From IMG/VR virus record IMGVR_UViG_3300028025_000624, positions 1 to 23,788 of that record: a stretch of DNA of 23,788 bases. The stretch is one strand, 5' to 3'. The notes beneath the pieces are model-generated. The model did no database searches. It saw only the letters and a list, made by a program, of their open reading frames with translations, and was not told the origin of the DNA. This document shows positions 6,964-15,892 of this stretch, in pieces; within the stretch, counting starts at the first letter, position 1, and every line of letters begins with the position of its first letter. Both the position numbers and the translations under genes were made by a program. The DNA comes from a virus.

Positions 6964-9413
6964 TATCTGCGCCCATCTGGTCTAATATCAATACGTGGGG
7001 TACCTAACTGCCACGACACACCAAGTCCTGTTGACTCAATACGGAATGCTAACTGACGACCACGAAGTCTTGTATATACTTGCCCTGTAAACTCTTGAAT
7101 GTTGTAAACCTGTGAAACGCCATAGTTATCTGCACTTACCACCGAAGGACTGTTAGCTGCGCTATATGGAGCGCCTGAGTTTACGCGAGGCTTAACAGTC
7201 ATCGTGACGGTGGCATTATTTACTGTTGAGCCATTAAAGTTTATATCTGGAAGGATACGCCAAACAAAACCGAAATTATGCCCGTCACCAATATCAAAAT
7301 CAGAAGATTGAACATAAGAATAGATAGGAAGCGAAGACTCGCCAGCATTATCATCGACCGAAGATTCATGATACAAAATCCTGTTGTTATAATCAGCTGC
7401 CATTGGATACTCACGGATACCTGAATCTAACCAAGCTGTTCGTGCCATTGTGCCGTAATACCAAACGCGGTCTACATAGTTATAAATGACATACTTATCG
7501 ATCGTTGTGCCATCACTAGAATTACTTACATAAAACCACCAGACTTCATTGTAGCCTTCATTAGAGCCAGAAAATACTTGGAAAGCTTGATCTTTGTTAA
7601 TATCGTTAAAGACATACTGACGTAATGCGCACGGTAAAGTTTCAACACGGCCTGAATACATATAGAACTTATCAGCACCCATCCAGTAGGTAACGTTATT
7701 AACTGTAATAGCAGCATTAGGTGACATGATAGAAATATTGTCCATCATGATATTAAAACCCCATACATAAGGCGCACCTAAATACTGCATAGAATATAAT
7801 GCTGAATCAGTCCATACTAATATTTCTTGGCGCGTTGCGCGGGCGCACATAATAAATGAGCCGTTAGTTAAAGCAAATTCACCTGCCTGATTAGTAACAG
7901 ATGGTACCCACTGATACGGGTCTAATTGGTCTGACCAACGCACAAGCATCGGGTTAAAGTCAGTAACAGGGTCACCTGGGACATAAGGATTTGCACCAAA
8001 CGCAATGACAAACTTTTGAATAGCCGATGACACTACTTGGTTTGTTTGTGTTGGTACATAGGCACTACCAGCTAGGGTTGATAATAAAACCGCACGGGTA
8101 CTAACCCCACCCGCTGCTTCCCAATAAAATATGTTACCACCACGAGGGGCGAGCACTAAATTTTGACCAAAGTTATCTGAAGACCATAGACGTAGTTGTT
8201 GTTCAATTCCACCGCCTGTAAAAGCTGTACCCCAACCGCGCGTACCTGATTGAGGAATAATAACTACATTAGACCCGCCGCCTGTTCCTGTTGAAGCTCC
8301 TTTATCAATTGTTCCCGCATCGCTATTACTTACAAGTTTACCTGGAGTTTGTATGTAATAAGAGTTCGCAGTTAAGTACCCAATTTTAAACGTACCATTT
8401 AATGATAATGCTGGAATGCCTCTAACTGTAGTATTTGTTACTGCAGCTAAAGTTAAATGTGACGCAGCGGTAGAACCTAAAGCTCCTCTAGTGCACCCTG
8501 TAAGTGTATTAACACCTAATCCAGTATAAGTAATAGTTTCTGAGTCAATAATAACTGTACCTGTAGTTAAAAACCCAGAGTTAGACGTAACGGGAATGGT
8601 AGTTGCTGATGCATTTAATGCCCCATTTAGCGTTGTAGATACTGGCACTACGCCTGTAACAACTACATATTGCCCATTTGTAAGTCCGTGTGCGGTTTGA
8701 TTAACTGTTACATTCCCGCTATTGTTTCCAATAGTTAATGGGTTTGCACCTAGTGCTACTGGAGTATATGGTGACCAAGGGCCTGCACCCCAGCCTGTAC
8801 CTATATTGAATGTATTTAGACCAACTGGTACTTGGTAAGATATGGTGTATGCTACGCCATTCCCTGTGTCTCCCGCGGTGGCTAATACTGGTAGCCCTGT
8901 TGTAGGGCTTTTTGCAGTGATTGTGTAAGTTGTGCCTGATAATACCGTAGCTACTTGATATTCTTGATTTAGAACCGCAGCTGTAATAGCACCGCCGAGA
9001 CCTGTAGCGCCTGAGATATTAATGTAATCCCCAACACTCGGGGTATATCCAGAAGGGTCAACAATAGTTAGTTTTGAAGAGCCAGTAGATGCAGTAATTG
9101 TAGATGTAGGGTTAGTAAGGGTATTGATTTTAACAAACGGGGTAATATCGTTGTACTCGCCACCTGACTCAATATAGTATTTAATATTAGTGCCAACACC
9201 AAGATAGTTAGAACCATTTAATGCTTGCCAGTTCCAAAGATTTCTAGCTACACCTTGATAGGTTTCGTTTGATAGTCGTGACCAGCCACCAATCTTTTCA
9301 GGAAAGCCAGAACGAAAGCGAACCTTATCCCCATCATACCAACCGCCCTCATTGGCATAATCAGTACCTTCGCGGTTTAATCCTGGTCTAAATTCTAGTT
9401 TCTGTAATGGCAT
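6963..9413 (-). CDS. Tail nozzle protein (P22 gp10 / tail tubular protein B-like) with inserted modules
   Basis: The 816-residue product begins PLQKLEFRPGLNREGTDYAN with EGGWYDGDKVRFRSGFPEKI close behind, an N terminus I associate with podoviral tail stabilisation or nozzle proteins. Residues 400-700 show repeated propeller-like strands (LVLAPRGGNIFYWE, ILVWTDSALYSMQYLG, YVIYNYVDRVWYYG). The C terminus (RLRGRQLAFRIE, 782-793, then TPRIDIRPDGRR) is typical of the nozzle family. About 270 residues (104-375) near the N-terminal third look inserted: one beta-rich module at 104-190 and a second at 226-375 that itself carries another module. It lies downstream of the lysis pair. Expected role: the distal tail tube that closes the DNA channel. 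Confident for a tail structural protein, moderate for the exact family. Confidence 0.8.
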   Translation of the reverse strand: MPLQKLEFRPGLNREGTDYANEGGWYDGDKVRFRSGFPEKIGGWSRLSNETYQGVARNLWNWQALNGSNYLGVGTNIKYYIESGGEYNDITPFVKINTLTNPTSTITASTGSSKLTIVDPSGYTPSVGDYINISGATGLGGAITAAVLNQEYQVATVLSGTTYTITAKSPTTGLPVLATAGDTGNGVAYTISYQVPVGLNTFNIGTGWGAGPWSPYTPVALGANPLTIGNNSGNVTVNQTAHGLTNGQYVVVTGVVPVSTTLNGALNASATTIPVTSNSGFLTTGTVIIDSETITYTGLGVNTLTGCTRGALGSTAASHLTLAAVTNTTVRGIPALSLNGTFKIGYLTANSYYIQTPGKLVSNSDAGTIDKGASTGTGGGSNVVIIPQSGTRGWGTAFTGGGIEQQLRLWSSDNFGQNLVLAPRGGNIFYWEAAGGVSTRAVLLSTLAGSAYVPTQTNQVVSSAIQKFVIAFGANPYVPGDPVTDFNPMLVRWSDQLDPYQWVPSVTNQAGEFALTNGSFIMCARATRQEILVWTDSALYSMQYLGAPYVWGFNIMMDNISIMSPNAAITVNNVTYWMGADKFYMYSGRVETLPCALRQYVFNDINKDQAFQVFSGSNEGYNEVWWFYVSNSSDGTTIDKYVIYNYVDRVWYYGTMARTAWLDSGIREYPMAADYNNRILYHESSVDDNAGESSLPIYSYVQSSDFDIGDGHNFGFVWRILPDINFNGSTVNNATVTMTVKPRVNSGAPYSAANSPSVVSADNYGVSQVYNIQEFTGQVYTRLRGRQLAFRIESTGLGVSWQLGTPRIDIRPDGRR
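8289..8738 (-). other. HGL-type beta module with a second module nested inside (residues 226-375 of the nozzle protein)
   Basis: The outer module starts GNVTVNQTAHGLTNGQYVVV (233-252) and seems to resume at RGIPALSLNGTFKIGYLTAN (331-350). Between them, residues 260-326 (DNA about 8436-8636) match a different phage module: TTIPVTSNSGF, GTVIIDSETITYTG, TLTGCTRGALGSTAASH. The junction residues TT occur on both sides. I infer that one module was inserted into another, itself inserted in the nozzle protein. Confidence 0.55.
8844..9104 (-). other. Beta-rich inserted module (residues 104-190 of the nozzle protein)
   Basis: The segment SKLTIVDPSGYTPSVGDYIN (113-132) followed by EYQVATVLSGTTYTITA (151-167) has the same strand order as the HGL-type module further along the protein: a short lead strand, a G-D/Q-Y-[IV] strand, an LNxEYQV-like strand and a TTYTIT strand. 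It probably is a divergent copy. The boundaries are approximate. Confidence 0.45.
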
Positions 9414-9422
9414 AGCTACTTT

Positions 9423-9797
9423 CTACTTTTTATTTTTTACATAGAACAGACTGCGTTCACCGAATAAGTAAAATCCAATAACAGAAGCAAAGTTTGATAC
9501 TTGCTCGTTAACTACCCCGCCACCTACTAACGCTAGGTAAGCCCATGTCGATAGCACGATTATACCAATAGCTGGGCGCATTAAGCGAATGATTGCTTCA
9601 ACCCAAGGATAACTAGGATTACCACCACCAGCTTCGTTCATAGTCTTAAAGAACTCTAAGTCAATCTCTTTCATCTTTGCATACTGCTCAATGGTTGCAG
9701 GCTTAAACTGGTCTGGTGCAATAAAGCGATTGATTAAAGACTTACCTAAGTCTACTGCTACTGGGCCTAAAGCCGCTAGGATTGTAATCGGGTCCAT
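9423..9797 (-). CDS. Holin candidate, 3-TM / GTA-type (124 aa)
   Basis: The start overlaps the endolysin stop as TAATG. Residues 1-25 (ILAALGPVAVDLGKSLINRF) form an amphipathic or weakly hydrophobic helix. Residues 26-66 are polar. Residues 67-96 contain EAIIRLMRPAIGIIVLSTWA, a Pro-containing transmembrane helix, and residues 101-120 (SNFASVIGFYLFGERSLFYV) form a second one. The R-x-x-RPAIG motif before the membrane helix and the FYLFGER end are what I remember of the three-TM holin family first named from gene transfer agents. The adjacency to an M15 endolysin supports a lysis role: making membrane lesions so that the endolysin reaches the peptidoglycan. A second small membrane protein at 20706-20918 is another possible holin. 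Confidence 0.7.
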   Translation of the reverse strand: MDPITILAALGPVAVDLGKSLINRFIAPDQFKPATIEQYAKMKEIDLEFFKTMNEAGGGNPSYPWVEAIIRLMRPAIGIIVLSTWAYLALVGGGVVNEQVSNFASVIGFYLFGERSLFYVKNKK

Positions 9798-10210
9798 TAT
9801 AAAGTCTTCCCTTCTTGAAAGTCATGCAAGGTTAACCCGCCTGTATATTGGCAGTGCGCTAATTCTTTAAATTTTGTCCAGCGTCCAGCCCATTCTAAAC
9901 CAACAGATTCTGCAATCTCACCACATTTTGTAAATAACGCAGTATCAGCCCACATTGCCTTGCCGTTAACTAAAGGCACAAAATCAAACGCAACCCTCCA
10001 ATTATGATAGCTTTTGCCTGCCGATGCGTTAGTTACCTTTTTCCCAGGCAAAGTGCGGCCTTGTGCGTATAACGCATTTTGTGATTCTGCATCCCTGTAA
10101 GTTGACGTAATTAGCACATCAATATTGTGTTTGGCGCAAGAAGCAATAAACTGCTCACATAGCGTTTTAACTTTAGGATGTAGGTCTTCTAGTTTGCGTG
10201 AGTTAATCAT
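9797..10210 (-). CDS. Endolysin, M15-family L-alanyl-D-glutamate / D-Ala-D-Ala type peptidase (137 aa)
   Basis: I choose ATG 10210: it overlaps the fibre stop as ATGA and has GGAGAGAG about eight bases upstream. An in-frame TTG at 10228 would lie upstream of that Shine-Dalgarno. Zinc-site motifs are visible: [16 protein letters not shown] (37-52), [11 protein letters not shown] (67-77) giving His69 and Asp76, and [15 protein letters not shown] (107-121) giving His119 with Glu116 three residues earlier in the catalytic position. These match M15 endolysins of the T5/Ply500 sort, in which a metal-dependent peptidase cuts peptide cross-links in peptidoglycan. The Gly usually found after the first His region (H-N-x-G) is Arg here, which is odd. 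No signal peptide is present, so export depends on the holin candidate encoded next. Confidence 0.85.
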   Translation of the reverse strand: MINSRKLEDLHPKVKTLCEQFIASCAKHNIDVLITSTYRDAESQNALYAQGRTLPGKKVTNASAGKSYHNWRVAFDFVPLVNGKAMWADTALFTKCGEIAESVGLEWAGRWTKFKELAHCQYTGGLTLHDFQEGKTL

Positions 10211-12711
10211 GAAGATAACTCTCTCCAATAATCAAGAGAAGCATTTCTAGTAAAATTCATTTGGTATGTAATACCCGCTGGAATAATTGCAGTTAGCGTG
10301 GTTTTGTATCCAGCATTTGTTGCATAATTAACTTGTCGTGCTAACTCAACCCCGTTTACATATAAAATTCCACCAAAATCTCCGCTAGTTGTTGAATTTA
10401 AAATAATACTTACTTGAATTGGCCTACCTGTATTGTTCGTATACGATGTTCCCGCAACTCTTGTAGGAGTTTGCCAAGTTTGGTTTACGCCAATACTAGC
10501 AGTAGCGTTGAATGGAATTTGGGCACTTTCCCATGTAGTAACTTGAGCTGTTCCTGTTCCCGTTGCTACACCCGTTGCCGTAAATGCTGGATTGAGTGCG
10601 GTAATAGTAGTAGATGATACAATTTGGTCTGTGCTTGTAGTATACGTACCTGCCCCGCCTGTACCTGAAATAAATCCAGTAATAGTCGTTCCTGCAACAA
10701 CATTTGTACCACTAAGGATTTGCCCTATAGCAAGTCCACTACCTGCTGATACAGTTAATACATTTGAGGACCCTGTAATTTGTGTAGAAGCTACAGTTTG
10801 TGATACAGACACTGTATATGTCCCAATACCGCCTGCCCCTGTGCCTAATGCAGTGATTGTAGTGCCTGCTGTAACACCTGTCCCACTAATTGTTTGTCCT
10901 AATCGTAATGAACCTAATGCTACCGCAGTTACATTCATTGTGGTTCCAGAAATAGAAGCTGTAACTACTGCTCCATAAATATATCCTGTAACTGAAGTGG
11001 TAGTCGCACCAACTGCAACAAATCCTGCTGTTAAAGTTGTTCCTAGGGACAATATATTATATTGAGTCCCTGCAACTAATGCCGTTGCATTTACTGTTGC
11101 CCCTGGCCTTGATGTTAATACGTTATTAAGCTGACCTGGTCTTACTGGAGCTACTGCACTTGTGCTTGTAGCGCCACCTACTAAAGCAGAATTTGGAGGT
11201 ATTGTTGATAGCCCCGTGCCCCCACTAGATACACCAAGAGCGGAAAGTAAATTACTTATAGTAATATTACTAATTGTTCCACCTAAAATATTTACTGCAT
11301 TATCGTTCTGTGTGCCAAGTGTACCAATTAGTGATGAAATATTAGCCGCCCAAAGAACGTTAGGTAATTGCAATGGGGATAGATATGAAATCATTGGGGT
11401 ACGTACTGCTGTTGCCATACCGAAAGGACTGTCATTTTGTACGTTTACCCAACCGCCTGCCGTAAGTCCAGTTGCTGCTACCGCTGCATTAATCGCATCG
11501 GTTTGATTTCTTAGTGGGCCGTAAGCATTAAATAATACGGGGTTATCAACTGAACCAAGTGTTTGCGAATTACTAACAGTCCATGATAAACCTGACCCAC
11601 CTGTAATTTTTGTATTTGCAGCCAAAGAAGGTGCTGCATTTGCAGCTAAGTATTGACTATTTGTGATTGTGCCTGTTACTGAGCCCGCTACTACAGTTAG
11701 CGTTGTTCCTGAGATATAGCCTGAAAAGACTGCGTTGCCATTAGTGCCCGTGCCCCAGCTTTTAATATAGGTACCATCTGAAACTAAATAGCCGTTAACG
11801 TATTGACCTAGTTGTAGCGTATTAGAATATCCGCCTAACCCATCAGGACTAGCTGGTACATAATATTGACTTACTAGCATTACACCTGTTGTACTTGTTG
11901 ATAAGCCTATTGCACCTTCGTATGCCGCGGCGTTAGGAGTATCTGCACATGGAGCGCCTTGGAAATACGGTGACTGCATTTTGTTTTGAACGTAGTCTAC
12001 TGTAGCAATTTGTGTTAGCGTAGTTAATGCTACAATAGGTTGAGGATAATCAACTGATCCCACTGTTGAAGCTTCACTGATTGTATACGTCCCTGCTCCG
12101 CCTGTACCTGTGCCTAATGCAGTGATTGTTGTTCCGCTTGGGAACCCACTTGTCGTCCATAAAATACCTGGGTTATAAACTGTTTGCCCTACTGCAAGAG
12201 TACCTGATGACACCGATGTAATAGTTAAAGTTGTACCTGAGCAATAGCCTTGAGCAACGATAGGCACAGCGGTATATGCAGTAAATGGAGCAACTGTAAA
12301 ACAATCAGAACCTGTGCAATATATTAAGATACTTGCACCACTAGGGATAACCGCAGCGTTTCCTGAGCCTGTTAATCCGCCACCTGACCAAGTCTGCACA
12401 TTGAGATTGAATCCGCCTGACGTATTATTAACGATTACATAAGTTTTAGTTTGGCCATTAGGTACCAAAAGTGTACGAACAGCACCAGGAGTTCCATTAA
12501 CTATAAGCACTGCATTCCGTGCCTCATCAGATACCCCGTTAAGGTTTGTTAAGAGCTTGTTGGCGGTTGTTATTGTAACAGTCTGAACACCAGCAATAGC
12601 TTGTTCAAGCAGTACGCCTAAGTTATTATTAGTAGTAGTACCCCATGTACCCGACTGGTCGCCGTTACCAATTAGCTCTAACTTTAAACTGGGTGAATAC
12701 GTTGATGCCAT
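10207..12711 (-). CDS. Tail fibre protein with repeated beta modules (834 aa)
   Basis: ATG 12711 has AAGGA about six bases upstream. The N terminus ([20 protein letters not shown]) followed by [10 protein letters not shown] is a common start of environmental phage tail fibres and probably anchors the protein to the tail. Four beta modules follow at about 152-222, 328-390, 583-647 and 648-703. Residues 470-515 ([27 protein letters not shown]) look like a trimeric stalk or linker used in many fibres. The C-terminal 105 residues (from [20 protein letters not shown], 741-760, through [12 protein letters not shown] and [12 protein letters not shown] to DYWRELSS) form a terminal beta domain likely to contact the receptor. 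It lies between the large repeat fibre and the endolysin. Host recognition is inferred from architecture. Confidence 0.8.
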   Translation of the reverse strand: MASTYSPSLKLELIGNGDQSGTWGTTTNNNLGVLLEQAIAGVQTVTITTANKLLTNLNGVSDEARNAVLIVNGTPGAVRTLLVPNGQTKTYVIVNNTSGGFNLNVQTWSGGGLTGSGNAAVIPSGASILIYCTGSDCFTVAPFTAYTAVPIVAQGYCSGTTLTITSVSSGTLAVGQTVYNPGILWTTSGFPSGTTITALGTGTGGAGTYTISEASTVGSVDYPQPIVALTTLTQIATVDYVQNKMQSPYFQGAPCADTPNAAAYEGAIGLSTSTTGVMLVSQYYVPASPDGLGGYSNTLQLGQYVNGYLVSDGTYIKSWGTGTNGNAVFSGYISGTTLTVVAGSVTGTITNSQYLAANAAPSLAANTKITGGSGLSWTVSNSQTLGSVDNPVLFNAYGPLRNQTDAINAAVAATGLTAGGWVNVQNDSPFGMATAVRTPMISYLSPLQLPNVLWAANISSLIGTLGTQNDNAVNILGGTISNITISNLLSALGVSSGGTGLSTIPPNSALVGGATSTSAVAPVRPGQLNNVLTSRPGATVNATALVAGTQYNILSLGTTLTAGFVAVGATTTSVTGYIYGAVVTASISGTTMNVTAVALGSLRLGQTISGTGVTAGTTITALGTGAGGIGTYTVSVSQTVASTQITGSSNVLTVSAGSGLAIGQILSGTNVVAGTTITGFISGTGGAGTYTTSTDQIVSSTTITALNPAFTATGVATGTGTAQVTTWESAQIPFNATASIGVNQTWQTPTRVAGTSYTNNTGRPIQVSIILNSTTSGDFGGILYVNGVELARQVNYATNAGYKTTLTAIIPAGITYQMNFTRNASLDYWRELSS
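10603..12258 (-). repeat. Four copies of a beta module in the tail fibre
   Basis: Approximate DNA positions are 12046-12258, 11542-11730, 10771-10965 and 10603-10770. The shared pattern is SGTTLTIT, a Gly-x-L-x-x-GQ strand, [18 protein letters not shown], then a T-V-x-S strand. Copies 3 and 4 are adjacent; copy 2 is the most divergent. A related lead (SPALVAGMTVFAADGTSLGT) occurs near the N terminus of the 1054-residue fibre. Such modules may be exchanged by recombination. Confidence 0.6.
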
Positions 12712-12727
12712 GATAAGTCCTTAATTT

Positions 12728-15700
12728 CTACGGTTGTTTGTTATTAATTTGAACCCAACTAGGGTTTTGAGCATTTCCTACATTAGTCCAAGTAACTGAT
12801 TGGGCATTATTAATACCTGTCCAAGTTATTGTTTGGCTATTTACAACTTTGAACCAGCCATAGCCTATTAATTGGTCTAACATTACCATATTTTCACGAA
12901 TAAAACTAGCAAATATAGCTTGAGTTGATACTACATCTGCAGCGTTTACATTCTCGCTCACATCTCTTTGGAATATTGCTGTACGGGTTGAACTATCTGC
13001 AAGCGTTGTATCTTCGGTAATTGCCGAGTTTAATAATGCTATAACTTCGCTAACATCAGTTAAAGATGAATTTTCTGTAATTGCACTAGTAAAAACATTA
13101 ATATAATTCTGGATATTTGCAAGTGTAGTATTCTCAATAATTCCTGCATTAAATAAAAATACCCCTGTAGTTAAATCAGCTAAAATTAAACCTTCTGTCG
13201 TAGTCGACGCAAAAATAGCCTGCACAGATTCAGAATCAGCTAGAGTTGACGGTTCAACTTGACTACTTGCAAAAATAGCTTGTGTTGATTCAGAATTGGC
13301 TAGGGTTGAAGCTTCTGTTGTACTTGACGATGTTATCCAGGCCGCAGATTCGGTATCAGCTAGGGTTGATGGTTCAGCGCTACTACTTGCAAAAATAGCT
13401 TGTACTGATTCTGAATCGGCTATGACCAAATTTTCCGATACACTACTTGTAAAATTAAAAAGTACACTAGCAATGTCGTTGAATGTAGCGGCTTCTGTAA
13501 TTGAATCAGTGTATGTATCCCCTAAAGGCGTATAAACAATAATGATTACACCTTGGGCCCCTATGAATCCAGAACTACTTCCCCCAGAAGTACCACTATT
13601 TTTACCAGCGCTGCCACCGCCATACCCTAATGGAATCCCTGTTGCACTGTCCCCGCCGCCATTACCGCCACCAGAACCAAAACCTCCAAGTATTTCAATA
13701 CCTGTAGAACCTCTACCACTAAAATTGACACTAATAGCTCCAGAACCGCCACCACCATTTGTACCAGGATTACCATTCCCAGTTGTTACTGCAGCGCCGC
13801 CACCTGAACCTAGCGAGTTATTACCCCCAGTGCCTGTCAATGCAGAAGATGCACTACCTCCAGCAGAACCTCCACCATTACCTCCACCGCCACCACCTGC
13901 AATATTTGCTGTTGTCGTAGAGCCAAATCCATTACCGCCATTGCCACCATTTCCGTTAGGCCCCGCAGCTCCTCCACCACCTCCGCCACCATATCCTGTA
14001 GATGCGGCAGTCCCAAAAGCACCAGCGCCGCCTGTACCGCCAGTAAACGTTCCTGTACCACCTGTCCCACCTACTGATGTAGGAGTTGTTGTTACTGTTC
14101 CCCCACCACCGCCTGTTGCAGTGTTAGTAGTATTCCATATAGTAGTTCCACCTGTGCCGCCATTAGTCCCTGTACCACCCGCCGCTCCCCCTAAGCCAAC
14201 AGAATATGAGGTACTAGCCCCTAATGTTTGATTAGTAAGAAGTCTAAAACCGCCGCCACCACCACCTGCACCACCTGCTCTATTATTTCCTGCCCCGTAT
14301 GAACCTGAGCTACCACCGCCGCCACCAATTAAATAAATGTTGTTTGAAGCATTATTCCAGTTAGTAGGGGTTGTAAATGAGGAACCTGTTGTCAAAACGT
14401 ATGCAGCGGTTGTTGCCCCATCTGCAAAAGCAACGCCAGTATTATTACTAGTATTAGTTGAATTAGCACCAGCAAAAAAGGTAACGGGATTTATATTTAC
14501 GCTATTAATATCTTTAACGGCAAGATAATCAATATTTTTTGTTTTATTAGTAATTGTTAAGTTTCTTTGGCTACCATTAGCAGATGATTGTACTGTAACT
14601 ACGTTGCCTGCTGACCCTGAAACAGACCAAGTTGTAATTGTTGGTACATTTAACGCAAATTGAATTATATAGGCAGCTGTTCTAGTAGAAGCCAATTCTA
14701 AAAATGTACTTGTAGAAGAACTAAATACTGTGGTAGATGTTGATGTATTTCCACCAATAGTTAGTTTGTTGTACGATAAAGCAGTTCCAGCTTGAAATTG
14801 TTTTGATGTTATGGAATTGTCACTTAAAACAATAGGTGCAGAAGCGCCACTAAATGTAAGCCCTGTATTATTTGTTGCCATATCCCAAACAATACTAGTA
14901 CCACTTATAGTCCAAGTGCCTGTCCCCATAACAAGAGATTTTGTACCTGTAGCGAGAGCAACTTTACCTATAGATACGTTTTTACCGTATGCATCAAAAG
15001 TACCATTAGTAAGAGTTAACGTAGATGTAGTAAGTGATGTTAAGTTATCAGCGAGCTGAACTGTATTACTAGTACCGTTTACATTAATAGAACTAAGTGT
15101 TTTTCCTGCAGAGGTAAGGGTTTGTGTCCCTGTGCCCCTAAATGTCCATGTACCACCAATAGTAGTAAAGGTCATGCCAGATGACATTGTGACATTGCCT
15201 GATACAAAAAACGAATTTGTTCCTGGACTCATAGACCCAGTAAACCCAGTAAAATCAAGATTATTTACATAATAAGCAGACCCACCGAGTTGAATAACAT
15301 CTGAACCGGCAGTGACGCTAATGCTAAAAGCGTTGGCAACGCTAACTGTATTTACTTGTATAATTCTAGTCCCAGTTGAACCAGAATAATTAAACTCAAG
15401 TAATGCGGCTCCAGTTACAGAAAAAGCAGGTGTAGCAGACTCTTGAAGAACAGATTGCCCATTGCCAGACACGGTTATTTTATTGACGCCAAACGCTAAA
15501 GTACCTGTAAAATTAGTTAAGATTAATGCAAAACAAACTGCTCCAGTTCCTACCGTTACAGTATTTGTGCCGCTGGCTGCATTTAAAATCGCATTATCTG
15601 CAGATGTAGGGGCTGTTGCAGTAACAGTACCTGCATTCATTGTTTGTGATACGTATGAACCTCCTATAGTAACAACCCAGGAGTTAACACTTCCACTTAC

Positions 15701-15892
15701 TATAGTGCCTAAAGAAGTACCATCAGCAGCGAAAACAGTCATCCCTGCAACCAATGCTGGAGATGTTGTAGTTGTTAAAGCAGTTGCAATACATGTTGCA
15801 CCAGGCAAAGCTATGCCAGCAGTGGAGGACCAGTTAGTTGCGGTTGAAGCATCCCACGTGCCAGAACCCCCTACCCAATATCTAAGAGCCAT
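12728..15892 (-). CDS. Giant repeat fibre: beta N-half, glycine-rich middle, 20-residue and 11-residue C-terminal repeats (1054 aa)
   Basis: The start overlaps the previous stop as TAATG. The N terminus (LRYWVGGSGTWDASTATNWS, 3-22) is a known opening of large phage fibre or structural proteins; residues 34-92 look like an insertion before the APTSADNAIL strand. Residues 100-500 are repetitive Ser/Thr-rich beta strands. Residues 522-790 are extremely Gly-rich, with runs of six or seven Gly. From 800 to 1006 a 20-residue unit repeats eleven times in perfect register, and from 1013 to 1054 an 11-residue Trp/Gln unit repeats. No Cys-rich or enzymatic region is seen. A long trimeric fibre or surface filament is the likely role. 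The neighbours are a 74-residue acidic protein upstream and another fibre downstream. Confidence 0.75.
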   Translation of the reverse strand: MALRYWVGGSGTWDASTATNWSSTAGIALPGATCIATALTTTTSPALVAGMTVFAADGTSLGTIVSGSVNSWVVTIGGSYVSQTMNAGTVTATAPTSADNAILNAASGTNTVTVGTGAVCFALILTNFTGTLAFGVNKITVSGNGQSVLQESATPAFSVTGAALLEFNYSGSTGTRIIQVNTVSVANAFSISVTAGSDVIQLGGSAYYVNNLDFTGFTGSMSPGTNSFFVSGNVTMSSGMTFTTIGGTWTFRGTGTQTLTSAGKTLSSINVNGTSNTVQLADNLTSLTTSTLTLTNGTFDAYGKNVSIGKVALATGTKSLVMGTGTWTISGTSIVWDMATNNTGLTFSGASAPIVLSDNSITSKQFQAGTALSYNKLTIGGNTSTSTTVFSSSTSTFLELASTRTAAYIIQFALNVPTITTWSVSGSAGNVVTVQSSANGSQRNLTITNKTKNIDYLAVKDINSVNINPVTFFAGANSTNTSNNTGVAFADGATTAAYVLTTGSSFTTPTNWNNASNNIYLIGGGGGSSGSYGAGNNRAGGAGGGGGGFRLLTNQTLGASTSYSVGLGGAAGGTGTNGGTGGTTIWNTTNTATGGGGGTVTTTPTSVGGTGGTGTFTGGTGGAGAFGTAASTGYGGGGGGGAAGPNGNGGNGGNGFGSTTTANIAGGGGGGNGGGSAGGSASSALTGTGGNNSLGSGGGAAVTTGNGNPGTNGGGGSGAISVNFSGRGSTGIEILGGFGSGGGNGGGDSATGIPLGYGGGSAGKNSGTSGGSSSGFIGAQGVIIIVYTPLGDTYTDSITEAATFNDIASVLFNFTSSVSENLVIADSESVQAIFASSSAEPSTLADTESAAWITSSSTTEASTLANSESTQAIFASSQVEPSTLADSESVQAIFASTTTEGLILADLTTGVFLFNAGIIENTTLANIQNYINVFTSAITENSSLTDVSEVIALLNSAITEDTTLADSSTRTAIFQRDVSENVNAADVVSTQAIFASFIRENMVMLDQLIGYGWFKVVNSQTITWTGINNAQSVTWTNVGNAQNPSWVQINNKQP
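12731..12856 (-). repeat. 11-residue Trp/Gln repeat at the fibre C terminus
   Basis: Trp occurs at residues 1013, 1024, 1035 and 1046, and Gln at 1020, 1031, 1042 and 1053, both with an exact spacing of 11. Units read like QTITWTGINNA and QSVTWTNVGNA. I recall similar Q..W repeats at the ends of other phage proteins. A short beta-helix or spike-like cap is possible. Confidence 0.75.
12865..13504 (-). repeat. Eleven 20-residue (60-bp) tandem repeats
   Basis: Glu falls at residues 800, 820, 840 and so on to 1000 without a single insertion or deletion, and Asp or Asn falls six residues after each Glu. The best-conserved units read EPSTLADSESVQAIFAS. Several central units are still nearly alike in DNA (about 13205-13445), with a shared run gcaaaaatagc, which suggests recent duplication by unequal recombination. 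The outer units are diverged. Confidence 0.85.
13523..14329 (-). repeat. Glycine-rich low-complexity segment of the large fibre
   Basis: Residues 522-790 contain runs of up to seven Gly with Asn, Ser, Thr and Ala between them. The phrase LIGGGGGSSGSYGAGNNRAG starts the block and GFIGAQGVIIIVYTP ends it. Glycine-rich domains of this type occur in tail-tip proteins of many phages. The antisense strand reads as poly-proline, which is only a shadow. Confidence 0.75.

Noticed and set aside
10211-10228. TTG start that extends the endolysin by six residues
   Set aside because: The Shine-Dalgarno GGAGAGAG lies downstream of this TTG and properly spaced for ATG 10210, which also makes an ATGA overlap with the fibre stop.
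12865-13504. 60-bp tandem repeats as a CRISPR-like array or non-coding satellite
   Set aside because: The repeats are in frame with a long gene, have no spacers, and vary mainly in ways that keep Glu and Asp positions. They are coding repeats.
13542-14231. Proline-rich open frame on the plus strand (229 residues)
   Set aside because: It is the exact antisense of the Gly-rich block of the large fibre: GGN codons read backwards as proline codons. It has no independent signals and runs against all other genes.
10207-15892. Diversity-generating retroelement target in the fibre genes
   Set aside because: No reverse transcriptase, template repeat or adenine-biased variable region is visible in the window; the repeats are structural modules.
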